A stretch of DNA of 64,000 nucleotides from CALITV01 sp964415795 (GTDB taxonomy: Bacteria; UBP6; UBA1177; JAKLFG01). The position numbers and the translations under genes are program-made. Of this stretch, positions 1 through 7,710 are shown piece after piece. The stretch is taken from the NCBI GenBank assembly GCA_964415795.1, contig CAYQBN010000004.1:124001-188000 (forward strand). The letters are read 5' to 3'. The notes beneath the pieces are model-generated. The model ran no database searches. It was not told where the DNA came from and saw only the letters and a list, made by a program, of their open reading frames with translations. Numbering within the stretch: position 1 is the first letter of the stretch; the number at the start of each line of letters is the position of its first letter.

Positions 1-823
1 CGGTCTTTCGATCGCCTGCGCCATCGGCTTCGAGCGTTTCGAAGAACTGCTCGAGGGTGGCTTTGTAATGGACGAACATTTCCGAACTTCGTCCTTCGAG
101 CACAACGCCCCGGTTATCCTCGCACTTATTGGCATTTGGTATGGCAACTTTTTCGGCGCCCACAGCGAAGCGATCCTCCCCTACGATCAGTATCTCCACC
201 GTTTCCCTGCCTACTTCCAGCAGGGCAACATGGAATCAAACGGCAAATCAGTGGACCGGAACGGGCGCTTCGTGGACTACGAGACCGGGCCGATCATCTG
301 GGGAGAGCCGGGCACCAACGGTCAACACGCCTTCTATCAACTCATCCATCAGGGGACCAAACTGGTACCGTGTGACTTCATCGCCTTCGCGCAGAGTCAC
401 AACCCTGTCGGCGACCACCACGAGAAACTGCTCGCGAACTTCTTCGCCCAGACCGAGGCACTCATGCGCGGCAAAACGGCCGACGAGGTACGCGTAGAGA
501 TGCACCGTGCCGGCAAGAGCGATGCCGAGATAGAGCGGGTGCTCCCTTACCGCGTCTTCACGGGGAACCGCCCCACCAACTCGATCCTCTGCCGCAAACT
601 CACACCGCGGACCCTTGGAATGCTCATTGCTCTCTACGAGCACAAGATATTCACCCAAGGGGTCATCTGGAACATCTACAGTTTCGACCAGTGGGGCGTC
701 GAACTCGGCAAACAACTGGCCAATAAGATACTTCCCGAACTGACAGGAGAAGCGAAGGTCTCTTCACACGACTCCTCCACCAACGGACTTATCAACACCT
801 ACAAACAGTGGCGGAAGGGGTGA
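1..823 (+). CDS. pgi: Glucose-6-phosphate isomerase, 3' part
   Basis: Interconverts glucose-6-phosphate and fructose-6-phosphate in glycolysis and gluconeogenesis, in the cytosol. The reading frame is already open at the window edge (first full codon at base 2) and the ATG at 68 is internal, so the N-terminal half is missing. Visible are the segment G-LSIACAIGFERFEELLEGG leading into MDEHF, typical of Pgi, the HNP.GDHHEKLLANF stretch, and the C-terminal Pgi signature around FDQWGVELGKQLA. The end (NGLINTYKQWRKG) is a normal Pgi C-terminus, so nothing is lost at the 3' side. The nfo start lies 1 base after the stop, implying co-transcription. Confidence 0.96.
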   Translation, partial: GLSIACAIGFERFEELLEGGFVMDEHFRTSSFEHNAPVILALIGIWYGNFFGAHSEAILPYDQYLHRFPAYFQQGNMESNGKSVDRNGRFVDYETGPIIWGEPGTNGQHAFYQLIHQGTKLVPCDFIAFAQSHNPVGDHHEKLLANFFAQTEALMRGKTADEVRVEMHRAGKSDAEIERVLPYRVFTGNRPTNSILCRKLTPRTLGMLIALYEHKIFTQGVIWNIYSFDQWGVELGKQLANKILPELTGEAKVSSHDSSTNGLINTYKQWRKG

Positions 824-824
824 C

Positions 825-1676
825 ATGAAGTATGTAGGAGCCCATGTCAGCGCGGCGGGTGGCGTTGAAACGGCTCCCCGCAACGCCCACGCGATCGGCG
901 CAAATGCTTTTGCGCTCTTTACCCGCAACCAGAAACAGTGGAGCCCCAAACCGCTCAGCGGAAAGAACATTGCGGCATTCAAACAGACATGCGCCGAACT
1001 CGGATTCGGCCCCGATCAGATACTGGCGCACGACGGATACCTCATCAATCTCGGCCACCCCGAAGAGGAAGGCCTCATGCGCTCGCGCGCAGCGTTCCTC
1101 GACGAAATGAAACGTTGCGAACTGCTCGGCATTCGCTATCTCAACTTTCACCCCGGGAGTCACCTTGGCAAAATAAGTGAGGAAGAATGCCTTTCCCGGA
1201 TCGCCGACTCGGTGAACATCGCCCTCTCGCAAACGACCTCTGTCGTCGCCGTGATCGAGAATACCGCCGGTCAGGGCACCAATGTCGGCTACCGCTTTGA
1301 ACACCTCGCCGCCATCATCGCGCAGGTCAAAGACAAAAGCCGCGTCGGCGTTTGCCTCGACACCGCTCACACCTATGCCGCCGGCTACGATATCAACAGC
1401 AAGAACGGATACGAGGCACTGTGGCGAGAGTTCGACCGCATCGTGGGGCTCTCCTACCTCCGCGGTATGCACCTCAACGACACCAAGAAAGCACTCGGCA
1501 GCCGCGTTGACCGGCACGAGCACCTTCGCGAGGGACTCCTCGATATCGCGCTGTTTGAGCGCATTATGAACGACCCGCGACTCGACGGTATGCCGCTCAT
1601 TCTCGAAACGCCCGACGAAACGAAATGGGCGGGAGAGATCGCGCTCCTGCGTTCCCTCGAGAAATCGACGGCATGA
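825..1676 (+). CDS. nfo: Endonuclease IV (AP endonuclease)
   Basis: Cuts DNA 5' of abasic sites in base-excision repair; a TIM-barrel enzyme with a trinuclear zinc centre. 283 residues, normal family length. Zinc-ligand motifs are all present: NFHPGSH, VIENTAGQGTNVG, GVCLDTAHTYAAGYD, GMHLNDTK with D..RHEHLREG, and LETPDE. The N-terminus MKYVGAHVSAAGGVE is the family start. It begins 1 base after pgi stops, with GGAAGGGG upstream as ribosome site, and its stop overlaps the next start in an ATGA arrangement, so the three genes are probably translationally coupled. Confidence 0.97.
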   Translation: MKYVGAHVSAAGGVETAPRNAHAIGANAFALFTRNQKQWSPKPLSGKNIAAFKQTCAELGFGPDQILAHDGYLINLGHPEEEGLMRSRAAFLDEMKRCELLGIRYLNFHPGSHLGKISEEECLSRIADSVNIALSQTTSVVAVIENTAGQGTNVGYRFEHLAAIIAQVKDKSRVGVCLDTAHTYAAGYDINSKNGYEALWREFDRIVGLSYLRGMHLNDTKKALGSRVDRHEHLREGLLDIALFERIMNDPRLDGMPLILETPDETKWAGEIALLRSLEKSTA

Positions 1677-2566
1677 ACGCACCGATAGCCCTCTTCGCCT
1701 ACAACCGCCCTGACCACCTGCGCCGGACGATCGCGGCGTTCGCCGATAATCCGCAGGCGAGAAAGAGCATCCTTTTCGCGTTCTCCGATGGCCCCCGGAC
1801 CGATGAAGAGGTCGCCAAGGTCGCCGAGGTGCGCCGCATCCTCCAGAGTATCACCGGCTTCCATCGCGTCGAAATAGTCGAGGCACCTTCGAACAAGGGT
1901 CTCGCGAACTCGATCATCACCGGCGTTTCGCAGGTGCTTGCCCATCACGAGCGCATCATTGTGCTCGAGGACGACCTTGAAGTCTCGCCGATGCTCCTCG
2001 AGTATTTCAACGCAGCGCTCGCCGTTTACCACGACGACCGCCGTATATTCTCAGTCTCCGGGTATACGCCGCCGATCACGATACCAGAGGAGTATCCCCA
2101 TCCGGTCTTTCTTCTTCCCCGCTGTTCATCGTGGGGATGGGCAACTTGGCGTGACCGGTGGGAACAGGTCGATTGGGAGGTGCGCGACCGACATCTCCTG
2201 CGCGATCCTCTCGTCCGCGATGCCTTCGACCGCCCCGGCACCGACCTTTCGGACATGCTCGAACGGTGGATCAAAGGAAAAATAGACTCGTGGGCGATCC
2301 GCTTCAACTGGGCTCATTTTCGTACCAACACCTTCAGCGTTCTGCCGGTCCGTTCGCTTGTCCGCTCGATCGGCTGTGACGGCACGGGTCGTCATGTACG
2401 CACGACGAAACGCTACGAGGTCACCCTCGATGAGCGCTTCTCTCCGCTTCCCCTTCCCCGCGATATCGAGCCGGACGAAAGGATCATCGCAGAGGTTCGC
2501 CGCTTTTTCGATCACAGTCTCCGGCGGCGGATCACTCGATTCATGAGAAAGATAACCAACCGATAA
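1673..2566 (+). CDS. Glycosyltransferase, GT-A fold (family 2/GNT-I-like)
   Basis: Predicted nucleotide-sugar glycosyltransferase of 297 residues. I chose the ATG at 1673, which overlaps the nfo stop (ATGA), rather than an upstream in-frame codon inside nfo. The N-terminus APIALFAYNRPDHLRRTI is the usual nucleotide-binding strand. A DxD-like acidic motif (IIVLEDDLEVSP) lies near residues 101-112, and the SSWGWATWRDRW motif marks a group of bacterial cell-surface sugar transferases. No membrane segments are seen. Donor and acceptor cannot be read from sequence; lipopolysaccharide or other surface glycan assembly is the most likely role (inference). Confidence 0.8.
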   Translation: MNAPIALFAYNRPDHLRRTIAAFADNPQARKSILFAFSDGPRTDEEVAKVAEVRRILQSITGFHRVEIVEAPSNKGLANSIITGVSQVLAHHERIIVLEDDLEVSPMLLEYFNAALAVYHDDRRIFSVSGYTPPITIPEEYPHPVFLLPRCSSWGWATWRDRWEQVDWEVRDRHLLRDPLVRDAFDRPGTDLSDMLERWIKGKIDSWAIRFNWAHFRTNTFSVLPVRSLVRSIGCDGTGRHVRTTKRYEVTLDERFSPLPLPRDIEPDERIIAEVRRFFDHSLRRRITRFMRKITNR

Positions 2567-2581
2567 GATAAGGAGTGCTCC

Positions 2582-3748
2582 ATGCTCAACTTCAAACTTT
2601 CACTTCCCACCGAGATTTTCTTCGGCAAAGGCCAGATCAAGGTCCTCGGCGAACAGGTGAAACGCCACGGCGGCACCCGCGCTCTCATCTGCTACGGATC
2701 GCGGCGCATCAAACAACAGGGCATCTATGACGCTGCGGTGGCGCAACTGACCGAAAAAGGCATCTCATTCTGCGAACTCGGCGGTATCGAACCCAACCCC
2801 CGCATCACAAGCGTTCGGGAAGGGATCCGCATCGTCAAAGACCATGGGATAGACTTTCTCATCGCCATCGGCGGCGGGAGCGTCATCGACGCGACAAAGG
2901 CCATAGCCGCCGGCGCCCACTATAACGGTGACCCGTGGGACCTCTTCACAGGAAAAGGAAAGGTAAAAACGGCGATTCCGCTGGGAACGGTGCTCACCCT
3001 CGCGGCGACCGGTTCGGAAATGAACAGTAACAGCGTCGTTTCCAATCTCGAGACCAAACAGAAACTGGCGATACATTATGCCTGCGTCAAACCGAAGTTC
3101 TCTATCCTCGATCCGACCTACACCTTCACCGTCCCGCCGCTTCACACCGCCGCCGGCGTTGCTGACATCATGAGCCACGTCTGGGAACAGTACTTCAGCG
3201 ATACTCCCGGCACCATCATTCAAGATCGACTCGCCGAGGCGATCCTCCATACCTGCATCACCTGCGGTCCCGTGGCGGTGCGCGAACCAGAGAACTACGA
3301 GGCACGAGCCAATCTCATGTGGGCGTCGACCCTCGCGCTCAACGAACTCCTTTCCTACGGCAAAGCAACCGACTGGGGCACCCATGTGATCGAACACGCG
3401 GTGAGCGCTCACTACGATGTAACCCACGGCGTTGGTCTCGCAATACTCTTTCCCCACTGGATGTCGTACGTCCTCGATGAACGGTCGCTCGACAAGTTCT
3501 ATGCGCTTGCCGTCAATGTTTGGCGTGTCCCCCTCATCGGCGATCGCATGGAGGCAGCCCGTGAAGGGATTGCACGGACCCGCGAATTCTTCACCGGTCT
3601 CGGCCTGCCGGCGCGATTGCGAGAGGTCGGGGTCCCCGAAACGACGCTCCCCGCCATCGCCAAGACCGCCGTCGAGTTCGGGCCGGTCGGCGGATGGCGA
3701 AAACTCGGCGAAGAAGCGGTGCTCGAGATACTGAAAAAAGCCTATTAG
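2582..3748 (+). CDS. Iron-containing alcohol dehydrogenase (butanol dehydrogenase-like)
   Basis: 388-residue group III (Fe-dependent) alcohol dehydrogenase, resembling NAD(P)H-dependent butanol dehydrogenases BdhA/YugJ. The nucleotide-binding motif GGGSVIDATKAIA lies near residue 100. The metal ligands are in AAGVADIMSHVWEQYF (Asp and His) and in THVIEHAVSAHYDVTHG. Ribosome site AAGGAG sits 6 bases before the ATG, 15 bases after the glycosyltransferase. A role in reducing fermentation aldehydes would suit the butyrate kinase genes elsewhere in the window, but substrate choice in this family is broad, so this is inference. Confidence 0.88.
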   Translation: MLNFKLSLPTEIFFGKGQIKVLGEQVKRHGGTRALICYGSRRIKQQGIYDAAVAQLTEKGISFCELGGIEPNPRITSVREGIRIVKDHGIDFLIAIGGGSVIDATKAIAAGAHYNGDPWDLFTGKGKVKTAIPLGTVLTLAATGSEMNSNSVVSNLETKQKLAIHYACVKPKFSILDPTYTFTVPPLHTAAGVADIMSHVWEQYFSDTPGTIIQDRLAEAILHTCITCGPVAVREPENYEARANLMWASTLALNELLSYGKATDWGTHVIEHAVSAHYDVTHGVGLAILFPHWMSYVLDERSLDKFYALAVNVWRVPLIGDRMEAAREGIARTREFFTGLGLPARLREVGVPETTLPAIAKTAVEFGPVGGWRKLGEEAVLEILKKAY

Positions 3749-3769
3749 GACGCTAGCAGATAAAAAAAA

Positions 3770-3845
<76 letters not shown>

Positions 3846-3863
3846 ACCTCACGGGCAGAAGGC

Positions 3864-3891
3864 ATTATACGGTCCTTTGGTCGTTTGTCAA
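3864..3891 (-). promoter_or_regulatory. Promoter of tRNA-fMet
   Basis: Reading the minus strand, a consensus TTGACA (3891-3886) is followed after 16 bases by a perfect TATAAT (3869-3864), 18 bases before the mature tRNA 5' end. It is the strongest sigma70-type promoter in the window. Confidence 0.85.
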
Positions 3892-3902
3892 CCTGTCCGC
3901 CG

Positions 3903-3930
3903 AAAAAAGTTCCGCCGGCGCCTTACCGGC
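3903..3930 (-). terminator. Possible intrinsic terminator of the dus-thiE operon
   Basis: On the minus strand GCCGG (3930-3926) and CCGGC (3918-3914) can pair around a 7-base loop that contains the thiE stop codon. Five bases later comes a run of six T (3908-3903). The gap between stem and T run weakens the call. Confidence 0.4.
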
Positions 3931-4522
3931 TGAGAGCGGCATTATTCACCAGCGCAAGAAAGTCGCGCAAGGAACTGATGACTGCCGCGTATGTCCGATC
4001 CGAGCGGGGAAGAAGCGCCGCTCGTTCCGGCGTGATGCCGCCGATGAAGACGACTGGATGGCGCGATCGAGCGACCGCTTCGGCGCAGAGATCGAGCACC
4101 GGTTGACGGCCGCTCCGCTTCGTCGCAGTCGGAAACACCGGACCGAACCCGATGTAGGCGAGGTCCCAGCCGTTCGCCCGCTCGATATCATCGAGGCTGT
4201 GCGTCGAGAAGCCAATCTGGAGATCGGGGTATCGGCGTCGTATCTCCGGCGGACTCATGTCCTCGTCACCGACATGGACGAAGGGAACGGCACAGCGCGC
4301 CGCGACATCAGGGCGATCGTTGACCACCACCTGCGTTGGAGCGTTAACTCGCCGAACGATGTCGCGCACCGTAAGGACATTTGTAGCGATCGCTTCGGTA
4401 CTTGCTCCTTTTTGGCGCACTTGGATGAATGAGGGGCGTATCAGCCGCACGACCTCCTCGACGAACAGCGGATCAACCTGTTCTTCCGGCGACAAGTCGA
4501 TGATGGGGTACAGGCGTATCAT
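3923..4522 (-). CDS. thiE: Thiamine-phosphate synthase / TenI family
   Basis: 199 residues. Joins the thiazole and pyrimidine phosphates to give thiamine phosphate in the ThiE reaction. TIM-barrel motifs match: FIQVRQKGAS (phosphate/substrate strand), VVVNDRPDVAARC, VHVGDEDMSP, GFSTHS, YIGFGPVFPTATK and the phosphate-binding VFIGGITPE. The start used is ATG at 4522 (MIRLYPIID), which shares one base with the stop of the upstream ATPase gene (TGATG). A longer in-frame extension to 4897 reads through that gene's coding region and is spurious. No other thiamine genes are nearby, and TenI-type paralogues with other roles exist, so the exact reaction is less certain than the family. Confidence 0.82.
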   Translation of the reverse strand: MIRLYPIIDLSPEEQVDPLFVEEVVRLIRPSFIQVRQKGASTEAIATNVLTVRDIVRRVNAPTQVVVNDRPDVAARCAVPFVHVGDEDMSPPEIRRRYPDLQIGFSTHSLDDIERANGWDLAYIGFGPVFPTATKRSGRQPVLDLCAEAVARSRHPVVFIGGITPERAALLPRSDRTYAAVISSLRDFLALVNNAALSR

Positions 4523-5262
4523 CAGCCTTTCTTGACGATACGGTACTTCCGGATCTTCTGATTGAGCGTGTTCCGGTGCATATCGAGAAGCGCCGCCGTC
4601 TCGCCGATCTGCCATCGGCACCGCTTGAGCGCCGTTTTGATGAACTCGCGTTCGATGGACTCGAGCAGAAGGCGGAAAAAGGTGCCGGGACGCGTGTGTT
4701 TCCCCACCTCGTCCCAGAAACCCTCCATCTTGAGCGCAACCAGTTTGTTCGCGGGTATCTGGGAAAGCATCTCGCGCAGGCGGAAGAATGGCAGATCCTT
4801 CGCCCCCTCCTTGGTGCTCACGACGCGTCGCAGTTCGGCAACATTGAATGGCCACCAGTAGGCGAGCAACTTCGAAAGGTTCTCTTGGGCACACCAAAAC
4901 TCATAATCGTCGGTTCGCGTGATGAAGTGTTCGAGAAACGGAGGAATATCCTCGAGTCGTTCCCGGAGCGGCGCTATCCAGAGGTTCTGGGGAACTCGCG
5001 CCGAGAGTTCATCGTACACCGAGCGTTCATCGGTAAGAATGATCTCATCGGTGAGCGGATCGGGAAGCCCGACGGTGGCATCCACGATGCGGGCGTAAGC
5101 CGAGCGGATACCGTCGTTCTTGTAGTAGGTGGCCACGATCTTTCGGGCAAGGTGCCGCTTTCCCACCCCCGGCTCACCACCGATGAGGACCGGTTTTCCC
5201 GGGTGCACCTTGGTAACGAAGCGCCGCATCGCTTCGGCGGTAGGGCTTATGCCGACGATCAT
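4522..5262 (-). CDS. Minimal sigma54-type AAA+ ATPase with Fis DNA-binding domain, GAFTGA loop missing
   Basis: 246 residues with no receiver or GAF domain. Walker A GGEPGVGK is at 28-35, Walker B-like IILTDE at 74-79, then LRERLEDIPPFLEHFI and WPFNVAELRRVV, which match the sensor regions of NtrC-type activators. A Fis-like helix-turn-helix closes the protein (IGETAALLDMHRNTLNQKIR). Only about 43 residues separate Walker A from Walker B, against roughly 70 in NtrC; the missing piece is the loop that carries GAFTGA and contacts sigma54. The protein is therefore probably a regulator that does not open sigma54 promoters (inference). It overlaps dus by ATGA and thiE by one base, so the three are one operon. 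Confidence 0.75.
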   Translation of the reverse strand: MIVGISPTAEAMRRFVTKVHPGKPVLIGGEPGVGKRHLARKIVATYYKNDGIRSAYARIVDATVGLPDPLTDEIILTDERSVYDELSARVPQNLWIAPLRERLEDIPPFLEHFITRTDDYEFWCAQENLSKLLAYWWPFNVAELRRVVSTKEGAKDLPFFRLREMLSQIPANKLVALKMEGFWDEVGKHTRPGTFFRLLLESIEREFIKTALKRCRWQIGETAALLDMHRNTLNQKIRKYRIVKKG

Positions 5263-6188
5263 GGGAGGGACACCCCCAAGAAACGCCCTATCTCCGCGAG
5301 CAGATCATCCGGTTTCCACCTCGTCTGGTAGAGACGATTACGAAACTCGGTAGCTCCCGCTATCCCCCGTGAATACCACACCGCGTTTCGTTTGAGTTCG
5401 TTCATCATGACCTTCTCAGACAGACGAGACGAGTATAGCCGAATCAGGTTGAAATGCAATGTTATCAACTCCTTCTTCCGCTCCGGAGCAGGCTCTTTAC
5501 CCGTTTTCATCACTTCGAAGATCCACGGCCTGCCGAACGCGCCGCGTCCGACCATGACCCCGGCGACCTTCGAGCCGGCGAACCGTTCGAGGTCGCGCGG
5601 CCCGACGATGTCGCCCGAATGGATGACCGGGATACGCCGTTCCGCCGCAATGCGGATCGAGAGGTCGAAGTCGCAGGTCCCCGGCAGGAACATATCGCTC
5701 TTGAGGCGGGGATGAACGACGAGCAGGTCAGCCCCCTCCTCTTCAATGATGGCCGCGATCTCGGAACAATTCTCGGTAAGATACCCTTTGCGGATCTTGA
5801 CCGAGAGCGGCCGCTTCGTCGCCGCGCGCGCCGCTCGAACGATGCGCCGCACCTTCTCGGGGTTCGTCATGAGGAACGCCCCATTGCGCCCCTTGATGAC
5901 CTTTTTCATGGGACAACCCATGTTGAGGTCAAAGCCGTAGGGAGCGCGTATCTCCTCGATGCGTTGTATCGCACCGGCGATATCCTCGGGTTCCGAGCCA
6001 AATATCTGCACAAAGGTCTTCGGCTCATCGGGCTCGACGAGCGCCATTGCGAGCGTCTTCTTGTTGCCGAACACGACCGCCTTTGCCGATATCATCTCGG
6101 TGTAGCAGGCATCGGCACCGCCGAGATAACACATTTTTCGGAACGCGGCGGTGCTTATCTCCGCCATGGGAGCAAGGTAGAACTGCAT
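5259..6188 (-). CDS. dus: tRNA-dihydrouridine synthase
   Basis: FMN-dependent reduction of uridines in tRNA. 309 residues from the ATG at 6188 (MQFYLAPMAEIST), preferred over 6215 because the predicted transcript starts near 6219 and GGAGAGG lies ahead of it. Family motifs: LAPMA at the FMN-binding start, the catalytic cysteine in LNMGCPMKKV, VKIRKGY, VVHPR and PVIHSGDI, then MVGRGAFGRPWIF for phosphate binding. The family is certain; which uridine is modified (DusA/B/C type) is not. First gene of the dus-ATPase-thiE operon. Confidence 0.92.
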   Translation of the reverse strand: MQFYLAPMAEISTAAFRKMCYLGGADACYTEMISAKAVVFGNKKTLAMALVEPDEPKTFVQIFGSEPEDIAGAIQRIEEIRAPYGFDLNMGCPMKKVIKGRNGAFLMTNPEKVRRIVRAARAATKRPLSVKIRKGYLTENCSEIAAIIEEEGADLLVVHPRLKSDMFLPGTCDFDLSIRIAAERRIPVIHSGDIVGPRDLERFAGSKVAGVMVGRGAFGRPWIFEVMKTGKEPAPERKKELITLHFNLIRLYSSRLSEKVMMNELKRNAVWYSRGIAGATEFRNRLYQTRWKPDDLLAEIGRFLGVSLP

Positions 6189-6226
6189 CGGGAATACGCC
6201 TCTCCATTGGGGCAAAAACGACTTCC

Positions 6227-6255
6227 ACCTTACGGGAACAGGCTTCTCCTGTCAA
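6227..6255 (-). promoter_or_regulatory. Promoter of the dus-ATPase-thiE operon
   Basis: Minus-strand TTGACA (6255-6250), 17-base spacer, TAAGGT (6232-6227). The expected start near 6219 leaves about 30 nt before the chosen dus ATG. Confidence 0.6.
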
Positions 6256-6298
6256 CAAGATCGCGTGAGACTCGGAACGGCGGATCGAGACAAGACCG

Positions 6299-6991
6299 CT
6301 ACTTCGTCCGTTCGGTGAGCGCGAGTTCGCGGCGCGCCTTCTGGTTCATCTCGTCGGTGAGTTCGGTCATCTTGCAGATGTCCTGATAGAGTTTCGTCGC
6401 CTGCAGGGGATCATAACCCTGATAGAGCTGCGCTTTGAGAAAAAGTTTCTGCAGGAGTTTGGGCTTCGCGGCAAGCCAGCCAACGCATTCAGCGCGTTCC
6501 GGGTCTTCGGCGGCACACTTCTGGTACCATTCGTCGGCTTCGGCGTAACGATCGCGTCGTTCGGCACGCATCGCTTTCAGGTAGTAGCCCCATGCCCGGA
6601 TCTTCTTGCTCTGCTCGCGCCAGCCGCTTCCGCGCGGCGCGATGGCCCGGTCAAGCACATCGGCATCGGCAATGGTCCGTAGGATGGCATCGGGATCGTT
6701 GACGCGTACCGCTTCCTGCACTTTCTCGAGGATCTTGGTGAACGAGATGATCTGGGCACGCAACAGTGTCGCTTCCGCCTTCATCGGCGTCCCTTCGAGG
6801 AGTTTTTCCACCTCGTCGATCTCGGCGAGCGCCTGCGGATACTCGCCGGCGGCATAGAGCCGCACCGCTTCATTGAGGACCGCTGTCCTCACCTCTCCTG
6901 CCTCGAGCAGGAGCGTCGCGACGGAAACAACGATGAAGACCAGCACCCGGCTCCATCGGTCCGTCTCATCGTCTTTCGTTGTGGTGCACAT
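6299..6991 (-). CDS. TPR-like protein with N-terminal membrane segment
   Basis: 230 residues, not assignable to a named family. A hydrophobic stretch at about 15-30 (VLVFIVVSVATLLLEAG) acts as signal or anchor. The rest is helical and TPR-like: AVRLYAAGEYPQALAEIDEVEKLL near 40-65 and RRDRYAEADEWYQKCAAEDPERAEC near 145-170 have the A/G/Y spacing of tetratricopeptide units. It is probably periplasmic, mediating protein contacts. A strong ribosome site (GGAGGAGG) lies 3-4 bases before the ATG. It is transcribed alone from the promoter at 7203-7230, behind a leader of about 200 nt. Confidence 0.55.
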   Translation of the reverse strand: MCTTTKDDETDRWSRVLVFIVVSVATLLLEAGEVRTAVLNEAVRLYAAGEYPQALAEIDEVEKLLEGTPMKAEATLLRAQIISFTKILEKVQEAVRVNDPDAILRTIADADVLDRAIAPRGSGWREQSKKIRAWGYYLKAMRAERRDRYAEADEWYQKCAAEDPERAECVGWLAAKPKLLQKLFLKAQLYQGYDPLQATKLYQDICKMTELTDEMNQKARRELALTERTK

Positions 6992-7033
6992 GGCCTCCTC
7001 CTTCTCTTACGGTTGATCATCACAACCGTTTTT

Positions 7034-7162
7034 TCCTGCGGGAACCGGCGTCACGGACCAGAAGCAGAAGCATACCGTCGAGTAGGCATCCAGTCGTTGA
7101 GAAGGAACCGCCGTAGTCCTGCGGGACCGGGAAGGCGGAGCGGGAGAGGCATACCATCGAGT
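7034..7162 (-). repeat. Imperfect direct repeats in the leader of the TPR-like gene
   Basis: Two 14-15 base elements occur twice in the same order: TCCTGCGGGA(A)CCGG at 7034-7048 and 7117-7130, and GCATACC(G/A)TCGAGT at 7070-7083 and 7149-7162. The unit is therefore about 46-50 bases with a period of about 80. Both copies fall inside the predicted 5' untranslated leader (minus strand) of the gene starting at 6991. Function unknown; a structured RNA or a local duplication are both possible. Confidence 0.55.
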
Positions 7163-7202
7163 CGGAAGGAGCGAATCGGTATCACTAACCGAATCTACTT
7201 TC

Positions 7203-7230
7203 AGTATAGCACAACCATCACGATTTGCAA
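7203..7230 (-). promoter_or_regulatory. Promoter upstream of the TPR-like gene
   Basis: Minus-strand TTGCAA (7230-7225), 16-base spacer, TATACT (7208-7203). The transcript would start near 7196, about 205 nt before the start codon. Confidence 0.6.
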
Positions 7231-7245
7231 GCGAAAAATGAGCCG

Positions 7246-7710
7246 TCAGGCCTCCGAGCCGCGTCCTTTCTTGGCGAGGTCGGCAAGTCGCTTCTTTTCG
7301 AGGAGATCGCGGACATCAGGCATGGGAAGAGGAAAGGGACCGTAGGGAGCGGGCGCCGTCAGGTTAAGGAGATATCCCCGCATCGAATGGATGAGCAGGG
7401 GGAGCGCGAGAACAAGGACATCCCGGCGCCCCGCCTCGTCCGTTGGAGCATCGCCGGAGAGCTCGAACCACCCTTCAGCGACAAGGCGAAAGGCATAGCC
7501 GGGGACCTTCTTCTCGCGGTTGGCGGTTATTTGAGCCACAATGCGAAGTTGCCTCTCTTCTTTTGGGTTGTTGAAGACATTGAAGTCGAAGTCGAGCGGA
7601 AGCGGCGGTAACTGCTTCTCTTTACGGTCAGGCGGCACCGGGACCGCCTCGAGTGAAACCGAGAGCACCACGAACCGCTTGATGTCTATCGGAGCCTGCT
7701 TAATATCCAT
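7246..7710 (-). CDS. SecB-like protein
   Basis: 154 residues from the ATG at 7710, which has GGGAGG 5-6 bases upstream; the in-frame start at 7749 lies inside the preceding gene and lacks a site. The pattern resembles export chaperone SecB: alternating strands (VVLSVSLEAV, FDFNVF, QLRIVAQITAN), then a helix and tail LLIHSMRGYLLNLTAPAPYGPFPLPMPDVRDL. The tail matches SecB-like 'RGYI..LT..GPYGP..LP..N...L'. SecB holds preproteins unfolded for SecA; divergent SecB-like proteins also serve toxin-antitoxin systems, but no toxin gene is adjacent. It overlaps the radical SAM gene by 11 bases and is last in the pepP-to-secB series. Confidence 0.6.
   Translation of the reverse strand: MDIKQAPIDIKRFVVLSVSLEAVPVPPDRKEKQLPPLPLDFDFNVFNNPKEERQLRIVAQITANREKKVPGYAFRLVAEGWFELSGDAPTDEAGRRDVLVLALPLLIHSMRGYLLNLTAPAPYGPFPLPMPDVRDLLEKKRLADLAKKGRGSEA

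Noticed and set aside
3923..4897. 324-residue open frame with thiE at its end
   Set aside because: The first 125 residues are out-of-frame reading of the ATPase gene; thiE starts at 4522.
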